Shown here: positions 8,028 through 16,522 of the stretch, piece by piece
How positions within the stretch are numbered: position 1 is the first letter of the stretch
Layout of the letters: every line of letters starts with the position of its first letter
Assembly: GCA_903929475.1 (NCBI GenBank)
Contig: CAIYUV010000202.1
Location: 1-41,639 of the forward strand
Reading direction: 5' to 3'
DNA length: 41,639 nucleotides
Source: an uncultured Spartobacteria bacterium
Lineage (GTDB): Bacteria; Verrucomicrobiota; Verrucomicrobiia; Chthoniobacterales; Chthoniobacteraceae
The notes under the pieces: generated by a model
Seen by the model: the letters and a program-made list of their open reading frames with translations, nothing else
What the model was told of the DNA's origin: nothing
The model's database searches: none
Made by a program: the position numbers and the translations under genes

Positions 8028-8543
8028 CTACTTCACCCGCGTCAGCGTGGTGCCGCAGGAGGCTTTCTGCTTTCCTCCCTCCCAGCTCGCGCAGGTGCCG
8101 GTTATTTTTTGCACGCCGGATTTCTTCGAGCCGGAGAGCGTGAGGGTCAGGCTGTGCATGTGCATGTCGCGGCGGGGATTCAAGTTTGTGCCGCCGTCAA
8201 AATCGAACACGAGTTCGGTCGCGGTGCTCTTGCGGGTGTTGAGCTTCGTGCGGGGCTGGTTGCCGAGCATGCAGTAGTGCGTCATCAGCAGGTCGCCCTT
8301 GTCCATGTGATAGACGGAGATCATTTCCATCTTCGTGCCGGGGAAAATGGTTTCCTCCACCGCGCTGCCACCGGCGGTGACGCGGAAGATGGAATGTGAT
8401 TTCGGCATTCCTTTTTGCATGGCAGGCCCGCGCCATTCGCCAGCGAGCTTTTTGATCGAAGCGAAGGCGTCAGCGGTAGTGGTTTCCGCGTGTGCGGAGA
8501 TGACGGTGGTTGTGGCGAGGATGAGTGCGAAGAGAGTTTTCAT
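8028..8543 (-). CDS. secreted lipocalin-like (DUF1579-type) hypothetical protein
   Basis: A 171-residue protein with a clear signal peptide (MKTLFALILATTTVISAHA). The mature part begins with an amphipathic stretch, then KLAGEWRGPAM and alternating strands including VEETIFPGTKMEMISVYHMD and GDLLMTHYCMLGNQP. This layout resembles the single-domain beta-barrels grouped with DUF1579 and THAP4-like heme/lipid binders. No ligand-binding residue can be assigned with confidence. It lies downstream of the esterase gene on the same strand (48-bp gap) and converges on the DUF1549/DUF1553 gene. Confidence 0.72.
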   Translation of the reverse strand: MKTLFALILATTTVISAHAETTTADAFASIKKLAGEWRGPAMQKGMPKSHSIFRVTAGGSAVEETIFPGTKMEMISVYHMDKGDLLMTHYCMLGNQPRTKLNTRKSTATELVFDFDGGTNLNPRRDMHMHSLTLTLSGSKKSGVQKITGTCASWEGGKQKASCGTTLTRVK

Positions 8544-8591
8544 AGCGCGGCGAGGATGGGGAAATGTGGGGGATATGCAAGGCTGGACTGC

Positions 8592-9815
8592 CTACGGCTT
8601 GAGCACCACGACCGGGGAATTCACGCAGCCGTCGCGTTTGTCGGCTCCGTTGATGACGTAGGCGGTGGCTCCGGCGGGGACGGGTTTGGTGGAGACGACT
8701 TCATCCTTTCCCACGGTGCAGGGGATGCCCGCCCATTTGCGATCCTTCCACTGGCCGCCGCCGTTGGTGAATGCGAGCGTCGCATTCTTCACCTCGCCGA
8801 CGAACTTCGCGTGAACGAGCCCGTCCTTCGCGTCCACCTGCGGGGTGGCGAAGCGCGGGACTGCCGGGCCGCCTTTCACGATGCTGTCGGCGAAGGCGTA
8901 AATCTCCCACACTTCCTCCCAGCCGAAGCCGTGCCCATGAATCAGCCACGGGCGGATGCACAGCGTGCTCGGGCCGGCGGTGGTCATCGCCGATTTGCCG
9001 AAAAGATCCACGGGGAAGACCGGCTCGGTGTAGGAACTCACCCACAGCATCGGCATCTTTGCATAGGGCAGATGCGCCGACGGGTCCCACTTCGCGTTGT
9101 AGATGGCGTATTGCTCGGGGGTCATGTCGTGCTTGTGAATGTAGCCGCCGCCATAGACGGGGATGACAAATGCGAAGCGCGAATCCACACCCGCCACGGC
9201 GCTCACCGTCGTCCCGCCCCACGAAATCCCCGTGAGCCCGATTTTCTTCGGGTTGATTTCCGGGAAGGAGCGCAGCAGCGAGTTGGCGCGGATCACATCG
9301 GCCACCGCGTGGTAAAACCACTGCTCCTTGTCCGGCAGCGCGATGTCCCCGAACCAGCTATTGCGCTTCGGCCCCGCGTTCTCGTGCCCTTGTTCCAGCG
9401 GAAAATTCCCCTCCACCCCGAAGAAGTGCGATCCCGGCAGATGCCCCTCCAAATCCATCGCGATGGCCGCATAGCCGTGCTTGTTCCACTCCCGCACCCA
9501 CGCGGGGAACGCCGTCCCGCCGCCGCCATGCGCGCACACCACCGCAGGCCAGCCGCCCTCCGGCGCCTTCCCATCCGGCGCGGCGTAGTAGGCAAACACC
9601 CAAGTCGGCTTCCCCTTGTATTCCAGCCCTTCGTAGAAAAACGAACGCATCCCCTTCGCCGGACGCTCCGTCGTGGCGTGAATCACCGGCGTCTTCGCCA
9701 GCGCCATCCCATCCCACGGCATCACGCGCTTTGCCGGCACGGACGCCGGGGCCTGGGCAAAGGTGGTCGTTGCAAAGAGCGAAGCGGCGAGTGCGATGAG
9801 GACGGACGGTTTCAT
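8592..9815 (-). CDS. secreted alpha/beta-hydrolase, acetylxylan esterase-like
   Basis: A 407-residue protein with signal peptide MKPSVLIALAASLFATTTFA. It has an oxyanion HGGGG motif (residues 96-100), the nucleophile elbow GISWGG with Ser198, and a likely catalytic His in HGHGFGWEE (about 293-295), so the fold is that of dienelactone hydrolase/acetylxylan esterase-type enzymes. A small beta-domain rich in Gly and Trp ends the protein (about 335-407). It probably acts outside the cytoplasm on esterified polysaccharide or another ester; the substrate cannot be read from sequence. The ATG at 9815 is preferred to the in-frame start at 9857 because it begins the signal peptide. Confidence 0.85.
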   Translation of the reverse strand: MKPSVLIALAASLFATTTFAQAPASVPAKRVMPWDGMALAKTPVIHATTERPAKGMRSFFYEGLEYKGKPTWVFAYYAAPDGKAPEGGWPAVVCAHGGGGTAFPAWVREWNKHGYAAIAMDLEGHLPGSHFFGVEGNFPLEQGHENAGPKRNSWFGDIALPDKEQWFYHAVADVIRANSLLRSFPEINPKKIGLTGISWGGTTVSAVAGVDSRFAFVIPVYGGGYIHKHDMTPEQYAIYNAKWDPSAHLPYAKMPMLWVSSYTEPVFPVDLFGKSAMTTAGPSTLCIRPWLIHGHGFGWEEVWEIYAFADSIVKGGPAVPRFATPQVDAKDGLVHAKFVGEVKNATLAFTNGGGQWKDRKWAGIPCTVGKDEVVSTKPVPAGATAYVINGADKRDGCVNSPVVVLKP

Positions 9816-9929
9816 AAAGTGAGTGCAGATGCTGGCGATGTTCCCCTTCCCCTGCAAGCGGAGAGCGCGCCTTCCGCCCGACTGAGAGCCACCCTCTTAG
9901 ACGATAGGAGGCATCCTATAGGCCCCGCC

Positions 9930-9949
9930 AAAACCACTCATGGGAGTGG
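9930..9949 (-). terminator. intrinsic terminator of the 49-codon gene
   Basis: On the minus strand, CCACTC-CCAT-GAGTGG forms a perfect 6-bp hairpin with a 4-base loop, followed directly by TTTT. It starts on the base after the TAG of the small gene at 9950. A second perfect hairpin (ATAGGA-GGCA-TCCTAT, 9904-9919) lies just beyond. Confidence 0.65.
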
Positions 9950-10099
9950 CTAGGCTGGCTTGGCGAGCACCGCGCGGAACGCCGCCTCCGTGTTCTGCAA
10001 AAGGCCAATCGCAGCCCCGTAATCATGCGCGCCGTCGGCGGCATCTTCGAGGAGTTGGACGACGGGGTCGAATGGTTTGGGAACAGAGTTATCGGACAT
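9950..10099 (-). CDS. small hypothetical protein, 49 residues
   Basis: The frame runs from ATG at 10099 to TAG and reads MSDNSVPKPFDPVVQLL, then an alpha-helical stretch ending AAFRAVLAKPA. It is acidic at the N-terminus and helical afterwards. I do not recognise a family. Two things support it as a real gene: a rho-independent terminator begins immediately after its stop, and it has an AT-rich leader of about 50 bp. Upstream lie the 42-bp tandem repeats, which would sit in or before its 5' untranslated region. It could also be a truncated remnant of a longer protein. Confidence 0.5.
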   Translation of the reverse strand: MSDNSVPKPFDPVVQLLEDAADGAHDYGAAIGLLQNTEAAFRAVLAKPA

Positions 10100-10152
10100 G
10101 GGATTTAGGTGTTAATGGTTTGTTTTGTTTGGTTAGAACGTGAAGAGGAGCG

Positions 10153-10320
10153 TTTTTTTGCTCCAAAAAATGACAATGAACGTCGTGCAGACTCTTTTTT
10201 TGCTCCAAAAAATAACAATGAACGTCGTGCAGGCACATTTTTTACTCCAAAAAATAACAATGAACGACGTGCAGACTCTTTTTTTGCTCCAAAAAACGGC
10301 ATGGAAAGACGCGCCACCCG
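10153..10320 (+). repeat. four 42-bp tandem repeats with T7/A6 hairpins
   Basis: Units begin at 10153, 10195, 10237 and 10279, each exactly 42 bp apart. Each has a T-run, GCTCC (ACTCC in unit 3), an A6 run, then ACAATGAACGTCGTGCAG; units 1-3 are nearly identical and unit 4 diverges in its second half. A fifth degenerate T-run/CGCCCC/A-run follows near 10324. T7-GCTCC-A6 can fold into a hairpin on either strand. Because 42 is a multiple of three, frames on both strands stay open and spell 14-residue repeats, but no start or ribosome site makes these convincing genes. The rest of the 10100-10428 gap holds no supportable gene. Confidence 0.85.
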
Positions 10321-10428
10321 CACTTTTTCGCCCCGAAAACCCGGCCCCACACTCCCCCGCCAGCCCGCAGGGGAACAAGGGACAGAGAAGATGAAACACC
10401 CTCCGCCGATATTGCAGGAGGGCAATTC

Positions 10429-11112
10429 GTGCTCGCCATGCAGGGGGGCAGCGGCAATTTTCCGTCCATGCAAGCCATCCCGGAGGGAGTCACCGTCGTC
10501 GAACATCCGCTCGCGCGGGTGAAGTTGACACGGTTGCGCGACGAGCGGACGGAGCCGGGGGAATTTCGCGCGCTGCTGGCGGAGTTGGCGGAGTTGCTGG
10601 TTATCGAGGCGACGCGCGATTTTTCCACGCGCCCGTGCAAGGTGCGGACGCCGCTGGATGATTACGAGGGAGCGGCGCTGACGAGGCCGGTGGTGATTGT
10701 GCCGATTCTGCGCGCGGGGCTGGGGATGGTGGACGGAATATTGCGGGTTCTTTCCGGCGCGAGCGTCGGGCACATCGGCATGAGGCGCGATGAAAAGACG
10801 CACCGGCCCACGTGCTACTATTTCAATATGCCGCCGCACTATGCGCAGGCGGACATCATCGTGGTGGACCCGATGCTGGCGACGGGGCACAGCGCGAGCG
10901 AGGCGATTGCGAAGCTGAAGGAGGGTGGGGCGAAGAGCATCTGGTTTCTGTGCGTGGTGAGCTGCCCGGAGGGGCTGGCGCAAATCCACGGTGCGCACGC
11001 GGACGTTCCTGTTTTCACCGCAGCGGTGGATGAGCGGCTGAATGAGAAGGCCTACATCGTCCCCGGCCTCGGAGACGCTGGGGATCGCTGCTTTGGGACG
11101 TTTTCTTCTTAA
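10429..11112 (+). CDS. upp: uracil phosphoribosyltransferase
   Basis: Pyrimidine salvage: uracil plus PRPP gives UMP. The protein shows VTVVEHPLARVKLTRLRD at the start of the fold, PILRAGLGMVDG, and the PRPP loop DPMLATGHSASEAI; the C-terminal YIVPGLGDAGDRCFGT binds uracil. The GTG at 10429 is chosen because a perfect AGGAGG lies 7 bases upstream, giving 227 residues. Homologs are about 208-210 residues, so the ATG at 10468 (MQAIPEG) is an alternative that gives 214. It is a single gene between the repeat array and the pilin-type operon. Confidence 0.93.
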   Translation: MLAMQGGSGNFPSMQAIPEGVTVVEHPLARVKLTRLRDERTEPGEFRALLAELAELLVIEATRDFSTRPCKVRTPLDDYEGAALTRPVVIVPILRAGLGMVDGILRVLSGASVGHIGMRRDEKTHRPTCYYFNMPPHYAQADIIVVDPMLATGHSASEAIAKLKEGGAKSIWFLCVVSCPEGLAQIHGAHADVPVFTAAVDERLNEKAYIVPGLGDAGDRCFGTFSS

Positions 11113-11289
11113 ATCTGAGAAGAATATTGCGGCGGCAAAGAAATGTGAGCAGCGGCAGGGCTTTGCCTATAGCGCTTTTCATCAGCCACTAAAGCCGAGC
11201 ATCATTTTAAAGCGATCCTCGGTGTTGTCCACGGCAGGTAATCAATTCCTTCAATAGCCTGAAACTTGCTCGGTATTTCTACCAACAAT

Positions 11290-11793
11290 ATGACTGCCTC
11301 GCCGCTGTCTCTTTCTCGGAAGCCGGCGCCGCCTCTCTGTCGCCCCCCACGACGAGCGTCGGCGGGTTTTGCGCTGGCTGATTCCATGATGGCTGTGGCG
11401 GTGCTCGGGCTGGTGGTTTCCACGGTCATTTACGGACTGACACGGGCAAACTGGTCCGCCACCTCCGAGCGCAATCGCAGTGTGGCGCGAGCGTATTGCC
11501 AGCAGAGCATCGAGCAGGCGCTCACCGGAAGATACGATCCGCCGCGCCGTGTGCCTGCGGTCTTTGGCACATGGCCAGTGCCGGGCACGGAGACGGAGGT
11601 GGTGAATGAAACCGTCCCGCTTTTCACCGACTCGCAGAGCGGGTCGCAGCCGGTGAACGCCACACGCACCTGCCGTGTGACGTTGCTGGCCAACAATGTG
11701 GTGCGCTTTACAGCGCGCGTGGCGTGGCAGTATCGCGGGCAGAATTTCACGCTCGATCTGCACACACTGCGGGCACCCGATACGATCCGATGA
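11290..11793 (+). CDS. minor pilin / pseudopilin (GspI/PilV-like)
   Basis: First gene of a coupled four-gene set. The 167-residue product has an unusually long basic leader of 26 residues, then Gly26 followed by FALADSMMAVAVLGLVV, a class III prepilin-like site and N-terminal helix. At mature position +5 it has Asp where Glu is almost invariant. The rest is a small soluble domain with RVTLLANNVVRFTARVAWQYRG near the C-terminus. It ends in an ATGA overlap with the next gene. No assembly ATPase, platform protein or prepilin peptidase is in the window, so these minor pilins must use machinery encoded elsewhere. Confidence 0.75.
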   Translation: MTASPLSLSRKPAPPLCRPPRRASAGFALADSMMAVAVLGLVVSTVIYGLTRANWSATSERNRSVARAYCQQSIEQALTGRYDPPRRVPAVFGTWPVPGTETEVVNETVPLFTDSQSGSQPVNATRTCRVTLLANNVVRFTARVAWQYRGQNFTLDLHTLRAPDTIR

Positions 11794-12668
11794 CACCACT
11801 TTCGCTCCGGCTTGAATTGCGTTCGCGGCGGGCTTTCAGCCTCGCGGAGATGCTGATTGGAATGATCATCATGTCCGTGGTGGCGGGCATGGCGTATTTG
11901 GTTTTGAACACCGGGCTGGTGCTCTATGCGAAGAATTTTGCGCTCAACCACACGCACCGTGAAGGGAGGCAGGTGTTCGAGAAAATCTGTTCAAAAATTC
12001 ACGATACCTCCTGCTCCCCGGACTTGGTGGATGCGAATGGCGAGATCCTCTCCGGAACGGGCCCGGCGGCTGGAGTGCGCCTCACTTTGCGAAACCCCTC
12101 GGGCTGGTATGTCCTGCCATCGAACGTGCTGGCGACTTCCACCACCGTCTCCATCAATATGCTGAACGGCCAGCAGGCTCCCAAGCGCACAGATCTCGTG
12201 GTGGTCCCGAGCCTCGGCTTTCAGGGGGAGGTGCTCAGCGTTACGGGAACCGGCTCATCTACCGTGGTGAAGCTCACCACCGCAGCGGGCAATTGCCTCC
12301 TGCGCCCGATCGCGTCCGGCAATGCTATTACAACTGCTGCGTCGCCGAACGAAACGCGCGCGCTCATTCTGAACCGAATTGCATACGTCGCCGTCGGCAG
12401 CGATCTCCGTTACTACCCAATGGCGATGCGGGTTTCCGTGGACGGAACAAACACTTTCAACGCCGCCACCAGCTACAATGCCGACACGAAAATATTGCCG
12501 GCGGGCGTGACGAATACGCCATTCTCCTACAGCGATTCCACATGCCAGTTCCTGAATGTTGACCTTCGCGTCGAATCAAAAGTCTATCGTGCAAACACCG
12601 CCCAATATGTCACGGCTGCACTTTTTCGGACCAGCATTGGCTGTCGTTCAACCGGTATTCTGCGATGA
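11790..12668 (+). CDS. minor pilin / pseudopilin (GspJ/PilW-like)
   Basis: Second gene of the set, starting in an ATGA overlap with the previous stop. The 292-residue protein has leader MTPLSLRLELRSRRA and then FSLAEMLIGMIIMSVVAGM: an aromatic +1 and Glu +5 as expected, but Ala rather than Gly at -1. The larger C-terminal domain fits GspJ/PilW-type minor subunits, which sit at the fibre tip with the I-like and X/K-like partners. The frame stays open upstream, but the ATG at 11790 gives the standard short leader and the coupling. Confidence 0.75.
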   Translation: MTPLSLRLELRSRRAFSLAEMLIGMIIMSVVAGMAYLVLNTGLVLYAKNFALNHTHREGRQVFEKICSKIHDTSCSPDLVDANGEILSGTGPAAGVRLTLRNPSGWYVLPSNVLATSTTVSINMLNGQQAPKRTDLVVVPSLGFQGEVLSVTGTGSSTVVKLTTAAGNCLLRPIASGNAITTAASPNETRALILNRIAYVAVGSDLRYYPMAMRVSVDGTNTFNAATSYNADTKILPAGVTNTPFSYSDSTCQFLNVDLRVESKVYRANTAQYVTAALFRTSIGCRSTGILR

Positions 12669-14542
12669 AAATGCAATATCATCCATCGAACACTCGCGGC
12701 GGCGCTCTCGTTGTCGTCCTTTTCATCATCGTCACGCTTGGTGGTGTCATCGGCACCGCGCTCTCGCTCACGAGCCACAATGGACGGCTCGCCTTACGCC
12801 AGCGCGCCATGGCCCGGACTACCATCGCCGCCGAGGGCATGCTCGACTATGCCTACGCGAACTGGGCCGCTGCCATTCGTGCCAACAACCTCACGCCGGG
12901 ATCGGCTGACACACTTGTCGGCGCCGGTTTCACTGCACCCACGATCAACGTCCATCCCGGCTTCACCAGCGAGGGTATCTCGCTTGTCTCTTTTTCCCTC
13001 GTCGCTGCGGACAAGCTTGGCGCGGCACTGAGCAGTTCGTCTTTGCCCGATGCCGTCTCCACGGCATCCGTCCCGGGTTTTACAGGCCGCAGCGGCACAA
13101 GCTATTTTTACCGCGCCGAGGCGAAATTGAGCACTGGAACGCTGGATGTGCCCGTCACTTTCGGGGCGCGCCGTATTTACCAAGTCAGTCAGGTCCCGCT
13201 CTTCCAGCACATCTTCGCCTTCGAGGACACGCTCGAGATTTACGCCAATACGAATATGATTCTGAGCGGCCCCGTCCATAGCAACAGCGACATCTGGGAC
13301 GCTGCAAACAACACATTGCAGTTCCTCGATCAGGTAACCTATGCGGGCAAATACTACGAAAGCGAACACAGCGACTTGTGGGGAAACCATCTCCCCGGCA
13401 CTCCCCAGGCCCCGTATTGGTCGGACAACCTCCAATCCCCAGCGTCCGCAACGGTGACCGCCACGACGGCACCGAGCGTCTCCCGCGCCTCGCAGTTGCA
13501 CGAGGCAAGCCGTATCGAAATTTTCGGCACACCTCCAGAGACGCTATTTAACAAGACGGACGCGAACCCAAACAACGACGGCTTCCGCGAAATCATCGAG
13601 CCACCCGTCAGCGGCCAGCCCGAACCTCCGCAAATCGCCAGCCATCGCCTTTATAATCAGGCAAAATCCGGCGGCGTCCTCATCCAACTCGACACCGCGC
13701 AGCCGGTCACCTCCACCGCACGAGTTCGCATTTGGCAAGGCGGCAGTGAACTCGCCAGCACCAGCGCACTCTACACGAGCATCAAAACCGCCGTCCTCCC
13801 GCAGACGACGATGTATGATTTCCGCGAAGACACCTACTTTCAGATCAACCCCATAGATTTGCGCAACCTCGACACTTCCCTCAAAAGCCTCAACGGCTTC
13901 AACGGCGTCGTCTATGTGCATGACGTGAATCCTTACGACTCAACCGCCATCCGCTACGAGCGCGGCACCATATTCAATCGCGACTACACCTTGGCCTCGG
14001 AAAACGGCGTATATATCAAGGGCGATTTCAATGTTGGCGATGATAACGCCAGCAACATCCCTTCATCAAAAGGTGGCAATGCGACTGGCACCGAAAACAC
14101 CGTCAAAACTGGCTACCAGATGAAATCCGTGGCAGTCGCTGGCGATGCAATCACTCTGCTCTCGAGCAATTGGGACGACGCCAATTCAGATCAATTCTTG
14201 AGCAGTCGCTCGGCCAAGCACACCACGATCAACGCCGCAATTCTCAGCGGTTTCATTCCCAGTGACTATCAGGGCAACGGCCTTCCTTCCGGCGGCGCGC
14301 GCTGTTTTCTGCGCCTGCTCGAAAACTGGAGTTCCAGAGACCTCACCTTCACCGGTTCCATCGTCCAGGCTTTCGTGAGCGAAGCGTTCACCGCGCCTTG
14401 GGGCGGGGCCAATGTCTATTTGTCCCCGCGCAATCGCTGGTTCAACAACAACTCCATTTTTTCCTCCACCCCGCCCCCCGGCAATTTCACCGCAACTCAG
14501 TTCTCGCGTGGGCGGTGGGAAATGGTGCATCTCAACGAGTAG
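12665..14542 (+). CDS. PilX-like large membrane-anchored pilus-associated protein
   Basis: Third gene, again starting by ATGA overlap. The 625-residue product opens with RGGALVVVLFIIVTLGG, an N-terminal hydrophobic segment (about 12-37), followed by an RQRAMARTTIAAEGMLDYAYANW stretch typical of PilX N-domains, which lack the classic prepilin site. The remaining about 560 residues form a large extracytoplasmic region with short repeats of beta-strand pattern and a LSGPVHSNSDIW motif seen in PVC-group relatives. This is much longer than proteobacterial PilX (about 200 residues), so the bulk of the protein is lineage-specific. It probably belongs to a minor-pilin tip complex. Confidence 0.7.
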   Translation: MKMQYHPSNTRGGALVVVLFIIVTLGGVIGTALSLTSHNGRLALRQRAMARTTIAAEGMLDYAYANWAAAIRANNLTPGSADTLVGAGFTAPTINVHPGFTSEGISLVSFSLVAADKLGAALSSSSLPDAVSTASVPGFTGRSGTSYFYRAEAKLSTGTLDVPVTFGARRIYQVSQVPLFQHIFAFEDTLEIYANTNMILSGPVHSNSDIWDAANNTLQFLDQVTYAGKYYESEHSDLWGNHLPGTPQAPYWSDNLQSPASATVTATTAPSVSRASQLHEASRIEIFGTPPETLFNKTDANPNNDGFREIIEPPVSGQPEPPQIASHRLYNQAKSGGVLIQLDTAQPVTSTARVRIWQGGSELASTSALYTSIKTAVLPQTTMYDFREDTYFQINPIDLRNLDTSLKSLNGFNGVVYVHDVNPYDSTAIRYERGTIFNRDYTLASENGVYIKGDFNVGDDNASNIPSSKGGNATGTENTVKTGYQMKSVAVAGDAITLLSSNWDDANSDQFLSSRSAKHTTINAAILSGFIPSDYQGNGLPSGGARCFLRLLENWSSRDLTFTGSIVQAFVSEAFTAPWGGANVYLSPRNRWFNNNSIFSSTPPPGNFTATQFSRGRWEMVHLNE

Positions 14543-15151
14543 ATGCGCCTGCTCCGACAAATAACCGCCGCCGCGCTACTCACCTGCGCTGCGACAGCCG
14601 CCGAGACGCTTGATTTCACACCGCATTGGGTGAACTCATTTGAGGATGGCTTCACCATGCGAAGGATGTATTTCCTGAGCGGCGCGCGTCAGCGGATTTT
14701 TTTCTCGCCGCCCCGCAACTGGCTCTTCACCGGTCGCCCCGATCTTTTTACCGTCATGAGCAAAGAAGTCCCCGACGCCCGCGCGCTGCTCTCCCTTTCC
14801 CCCATCGAAAAGCCGCCACTTTTCGACGACAAGCATCTCCCGTCCTATCGCAAAGCGGTCATGGCCCTCGCGCCCGCAAAGGCCGAGGGCGTGGCCATCA
14901 CCGGCGAGCAACCAAAGGCCGAGCGCATGAACGGATGGCAGGCGCACGAATTCTACCTCGCATTTAATTATGCGGGCCGTTCGTGGATGAAGAGCGCACT
15001 CTTCATCACGCTTAAAAACGGCCAGCAAATCCTCCTCGTCATCGAGGCACCCAAGGAAGAGTTCGAGAAATTTTACACGCCAGTGCGTAAGAGCATCCAC
15101 ACTTGGACGGAGGAACTCCCCCCGCGCCCGACAAGGCCCGACGACGAATAG
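14543..15151 (+). CDS. secreted hypothetical protein of the pilin-type operon
   Basis: The ATG directly abuts the stop of the PilX-like gene, so it is the fourth member of the operon. The 202-residue protein has a signal peptide (about 1-19, ending AATAAE) and a soluble domain with GRPDLFTVMSKEVPDARALL, AHEFYLAFNYAGRSWMKS and LFITLKNGQQILLVIEA. The pattern is that of a small alpha/beta or PsbP/DcrB-like fold, but I cannot assign a family. It has a proline-rich C-terminus. It converges on the amidase gene with only 6 bases between the stops. Confidence 0.7.
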   Translation: MRLLRQITAAALLTCAATAAETLDFTPHWVNSFEDGFTMRRMYFLSGARQRIFFSPPRNWLFTGRPDLFTVMSKEVPDARALLSLSPIEKPPLFDDKHLPSYRKAVMALAPAKAEGVAITGEQPKAERMNGWQAHEFYLAFNYAGRSWMKSALFITLKNGQQILLVIEAPKEEFEKFYTPVRKSIHTWTEELPPRPTRPDDE

Positions 15152-15157
15152 CGCCCG

Positions 15158-16423
15158 CTACTTTTTTCGCGCAGCCGCGTAGTAGTCGCGCAGCCCGGCC
15201 ACCACCGCATCCGCATACTCGCGGAAAATGGAGCGGCGTATTTTCCCCGCCACCTCGCGCTCGCCTTCGTAATCACCCGCCTGCACGCGTGCATAGACCT
15301 CCTCGTGATTCATCCGATACGGCTCCAGAAAAATCACCGGGCATTCGTAGAGCCGGTTCGCCAGAAGATTGCGCGCCCACACTGCTTCGTTGGTGCCAAC
15401 GCGCACGGCATTGGCTGTCGTGTAGGTGAAAGGAGGCAGGCTCGTCGCCTTCGCCAGTGCCTCGGCCATCGGCCCGGCTGCCGCGAGTTCCTCCGCGTGG
15501 CTGCGGTTGAGAAGCTTCACGAGCATCTCGCAGCGCTGGTCGTCGAAGCGCAGTTCTCCCGCGCTGTAGCAGCCGTGCACAAGCACGTGCAGATCGTTGC
15601 GCTGTGTAAATACCGGCGCTGTCGGATCGTTCCAATCGTCCGCATTGAAATGGATGCACACCACGGCGTCGGGTTTGAATTTCTCATTCACCCGTCGCGC
15701 CCTCTCGCGGATTTCTGCGACGCGGTAAAATAACTTTTCCGCCTGCCACTGCACGGTCTGCGCTTTTAGCGGATCGCGAGGACCGGCGTAATTTTCACGC
15801 ACATCCGTCACGCCGAGGAGTTCCAGTTCCTTCCGCGCCTGAGGGCGCAAAGCATCCACGGTAAAAGACGAAGTCGGCGCGGATTTGCTCCGCACCATCG
15901 TCACCTCCGCGCCCAGTGCGCCCGCTTGTTCAGCGACGTGTTTGGTCACGAGCAACGTCATATCGCCTTCCTGCACCGGCTTGTCGCCGGGGCGCGCAAA
16001 TGACCGCTCCTCCATCAGCCCCCAAGCCCCGCCGATGTGCCCCGCATCGAGCGTCAGCTTCAAACCCGCGAGCGGTTTTTTCGTTTTCGCCGCGCCGAGT
16101 TTCATCGCCACCCGCCAGTAGGTTTTTGCCCGCTTTGCACTCGTCGCATCCTTCGCAAAACGCAGCGTCATCGTCTCCGCCGGGTTCAGCGTTTTGAAAA
16201 TCACCGCTTCGTTTTCTTTCACCTCGATCATCCCCGCAGCCGCGCGGCCCGGCGCATAGACCGTGTCGAGCAGCTGAACAAATTCCTCCCGCGTCATCGT
16301 CTCTTGAAACACCTCCACACGTCTCCAATCCGGCGTCGGCGCAAGCGGATCCAGCTGCTGCGCCCGTGCATTTTCGGAAGCAAAGACGCACAGGATGCAG
16401 ATGAAAATAGAAAGGACGCGCAT
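15158..16423 (-). CDS. N-acetylmuramoyl-L-alanine amidase (Amidase_3 type), exported
   Basis: Peptidoglycan hydrolase that cuts between MurNAc and L-Ala of the stem peptide. The 421-residue protein has a signal peptide (about 1-21), an N-terminal region of about 95 residues of unknown role, and a zinc-amidase domain from about 120. Its likely zinc ligands are His129 (LTLDAGHIGG), Glu152 (VQEGDM) and His258 (VVCIHFNAD). An inserted stretch with RSKSAPTSSFTVDAL separates the second and third ligands. The second catalytic Glu near the C-terminus is not in the usual context; the one in FLEPYRMNHEE is the best candidate. It is divergent from ymdB. Confidence 0.85.
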   Translation of the reverse strand: MRVLSIFICILCVFASENARAQQLDPLAPTPDWRRVEVFQETMTREEFVQLLDTVYAPGRAAAGMIEVKENEAVIFKTLNPAETMTLRFAKDATSAKRAKTYWRVAMKLGAAKTKKPLAGLKLTLDAGHIGGAWGLMEERSFARPGDKPVQEGDMTLLVTKHVAEQAGALGAEVTMVRSKSAPTSSFTVDALRPQARKELELLGVTDVRENYAGPRDPLKAQTVQWQAEKLFYRVAEIRERARRVNEKFKPDAVVCIHFNADDWNDPTAPVFTQRNDLHVLVHGCYSAGELRFDDQRCEMLVKLLNRSHAEELAAAGPMAEALAKATSLPPFTYTTANAVRVGTNEAVWARNLLANRLYECPVIFLEPYRMNHEEVYARVQAGDYEGEREVAGKIRRSIFREYADAVVAGLRDYYAAARKK

Positions 16424-16522
16424 AGCTGGTTATACGTCACGCCGTCGGGCGATCTTTCGCAAGCTTTGGGTGGACGCAGCAAATTTCTTCCCACGCACCG
16501 CCCTTTGCCTATCTTGCGCGTC

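Noticed and set aside
8415-9953. Plus-strand frame of 512 codons opposite the esterase
   Set aside because: Shadow of the esterase and lipocalin-like genes, with Arg/His-rich low-complexity sequence.
10153-10320. CRISPR array
   Set aside because: Units are contiguous, near-identical along their whole length and have no variable spacers; no cas genes are nearby.
10105-10998. Minus-strand frame of 297 codons covering upp and the 42-bp repeats
   Set aside because: Opposite to a certain gene (upp); the repeat part stays open only because the unit length is a multiple of three.
11165-11235. Minus-strand peptide AVDNTEDRFKMMLGFSG with double stop, possible end of a lost gene
   Set aside because: Only about 20 codons long and closed by an upstream stop; I cannot tie it to a family, so it may be chance.
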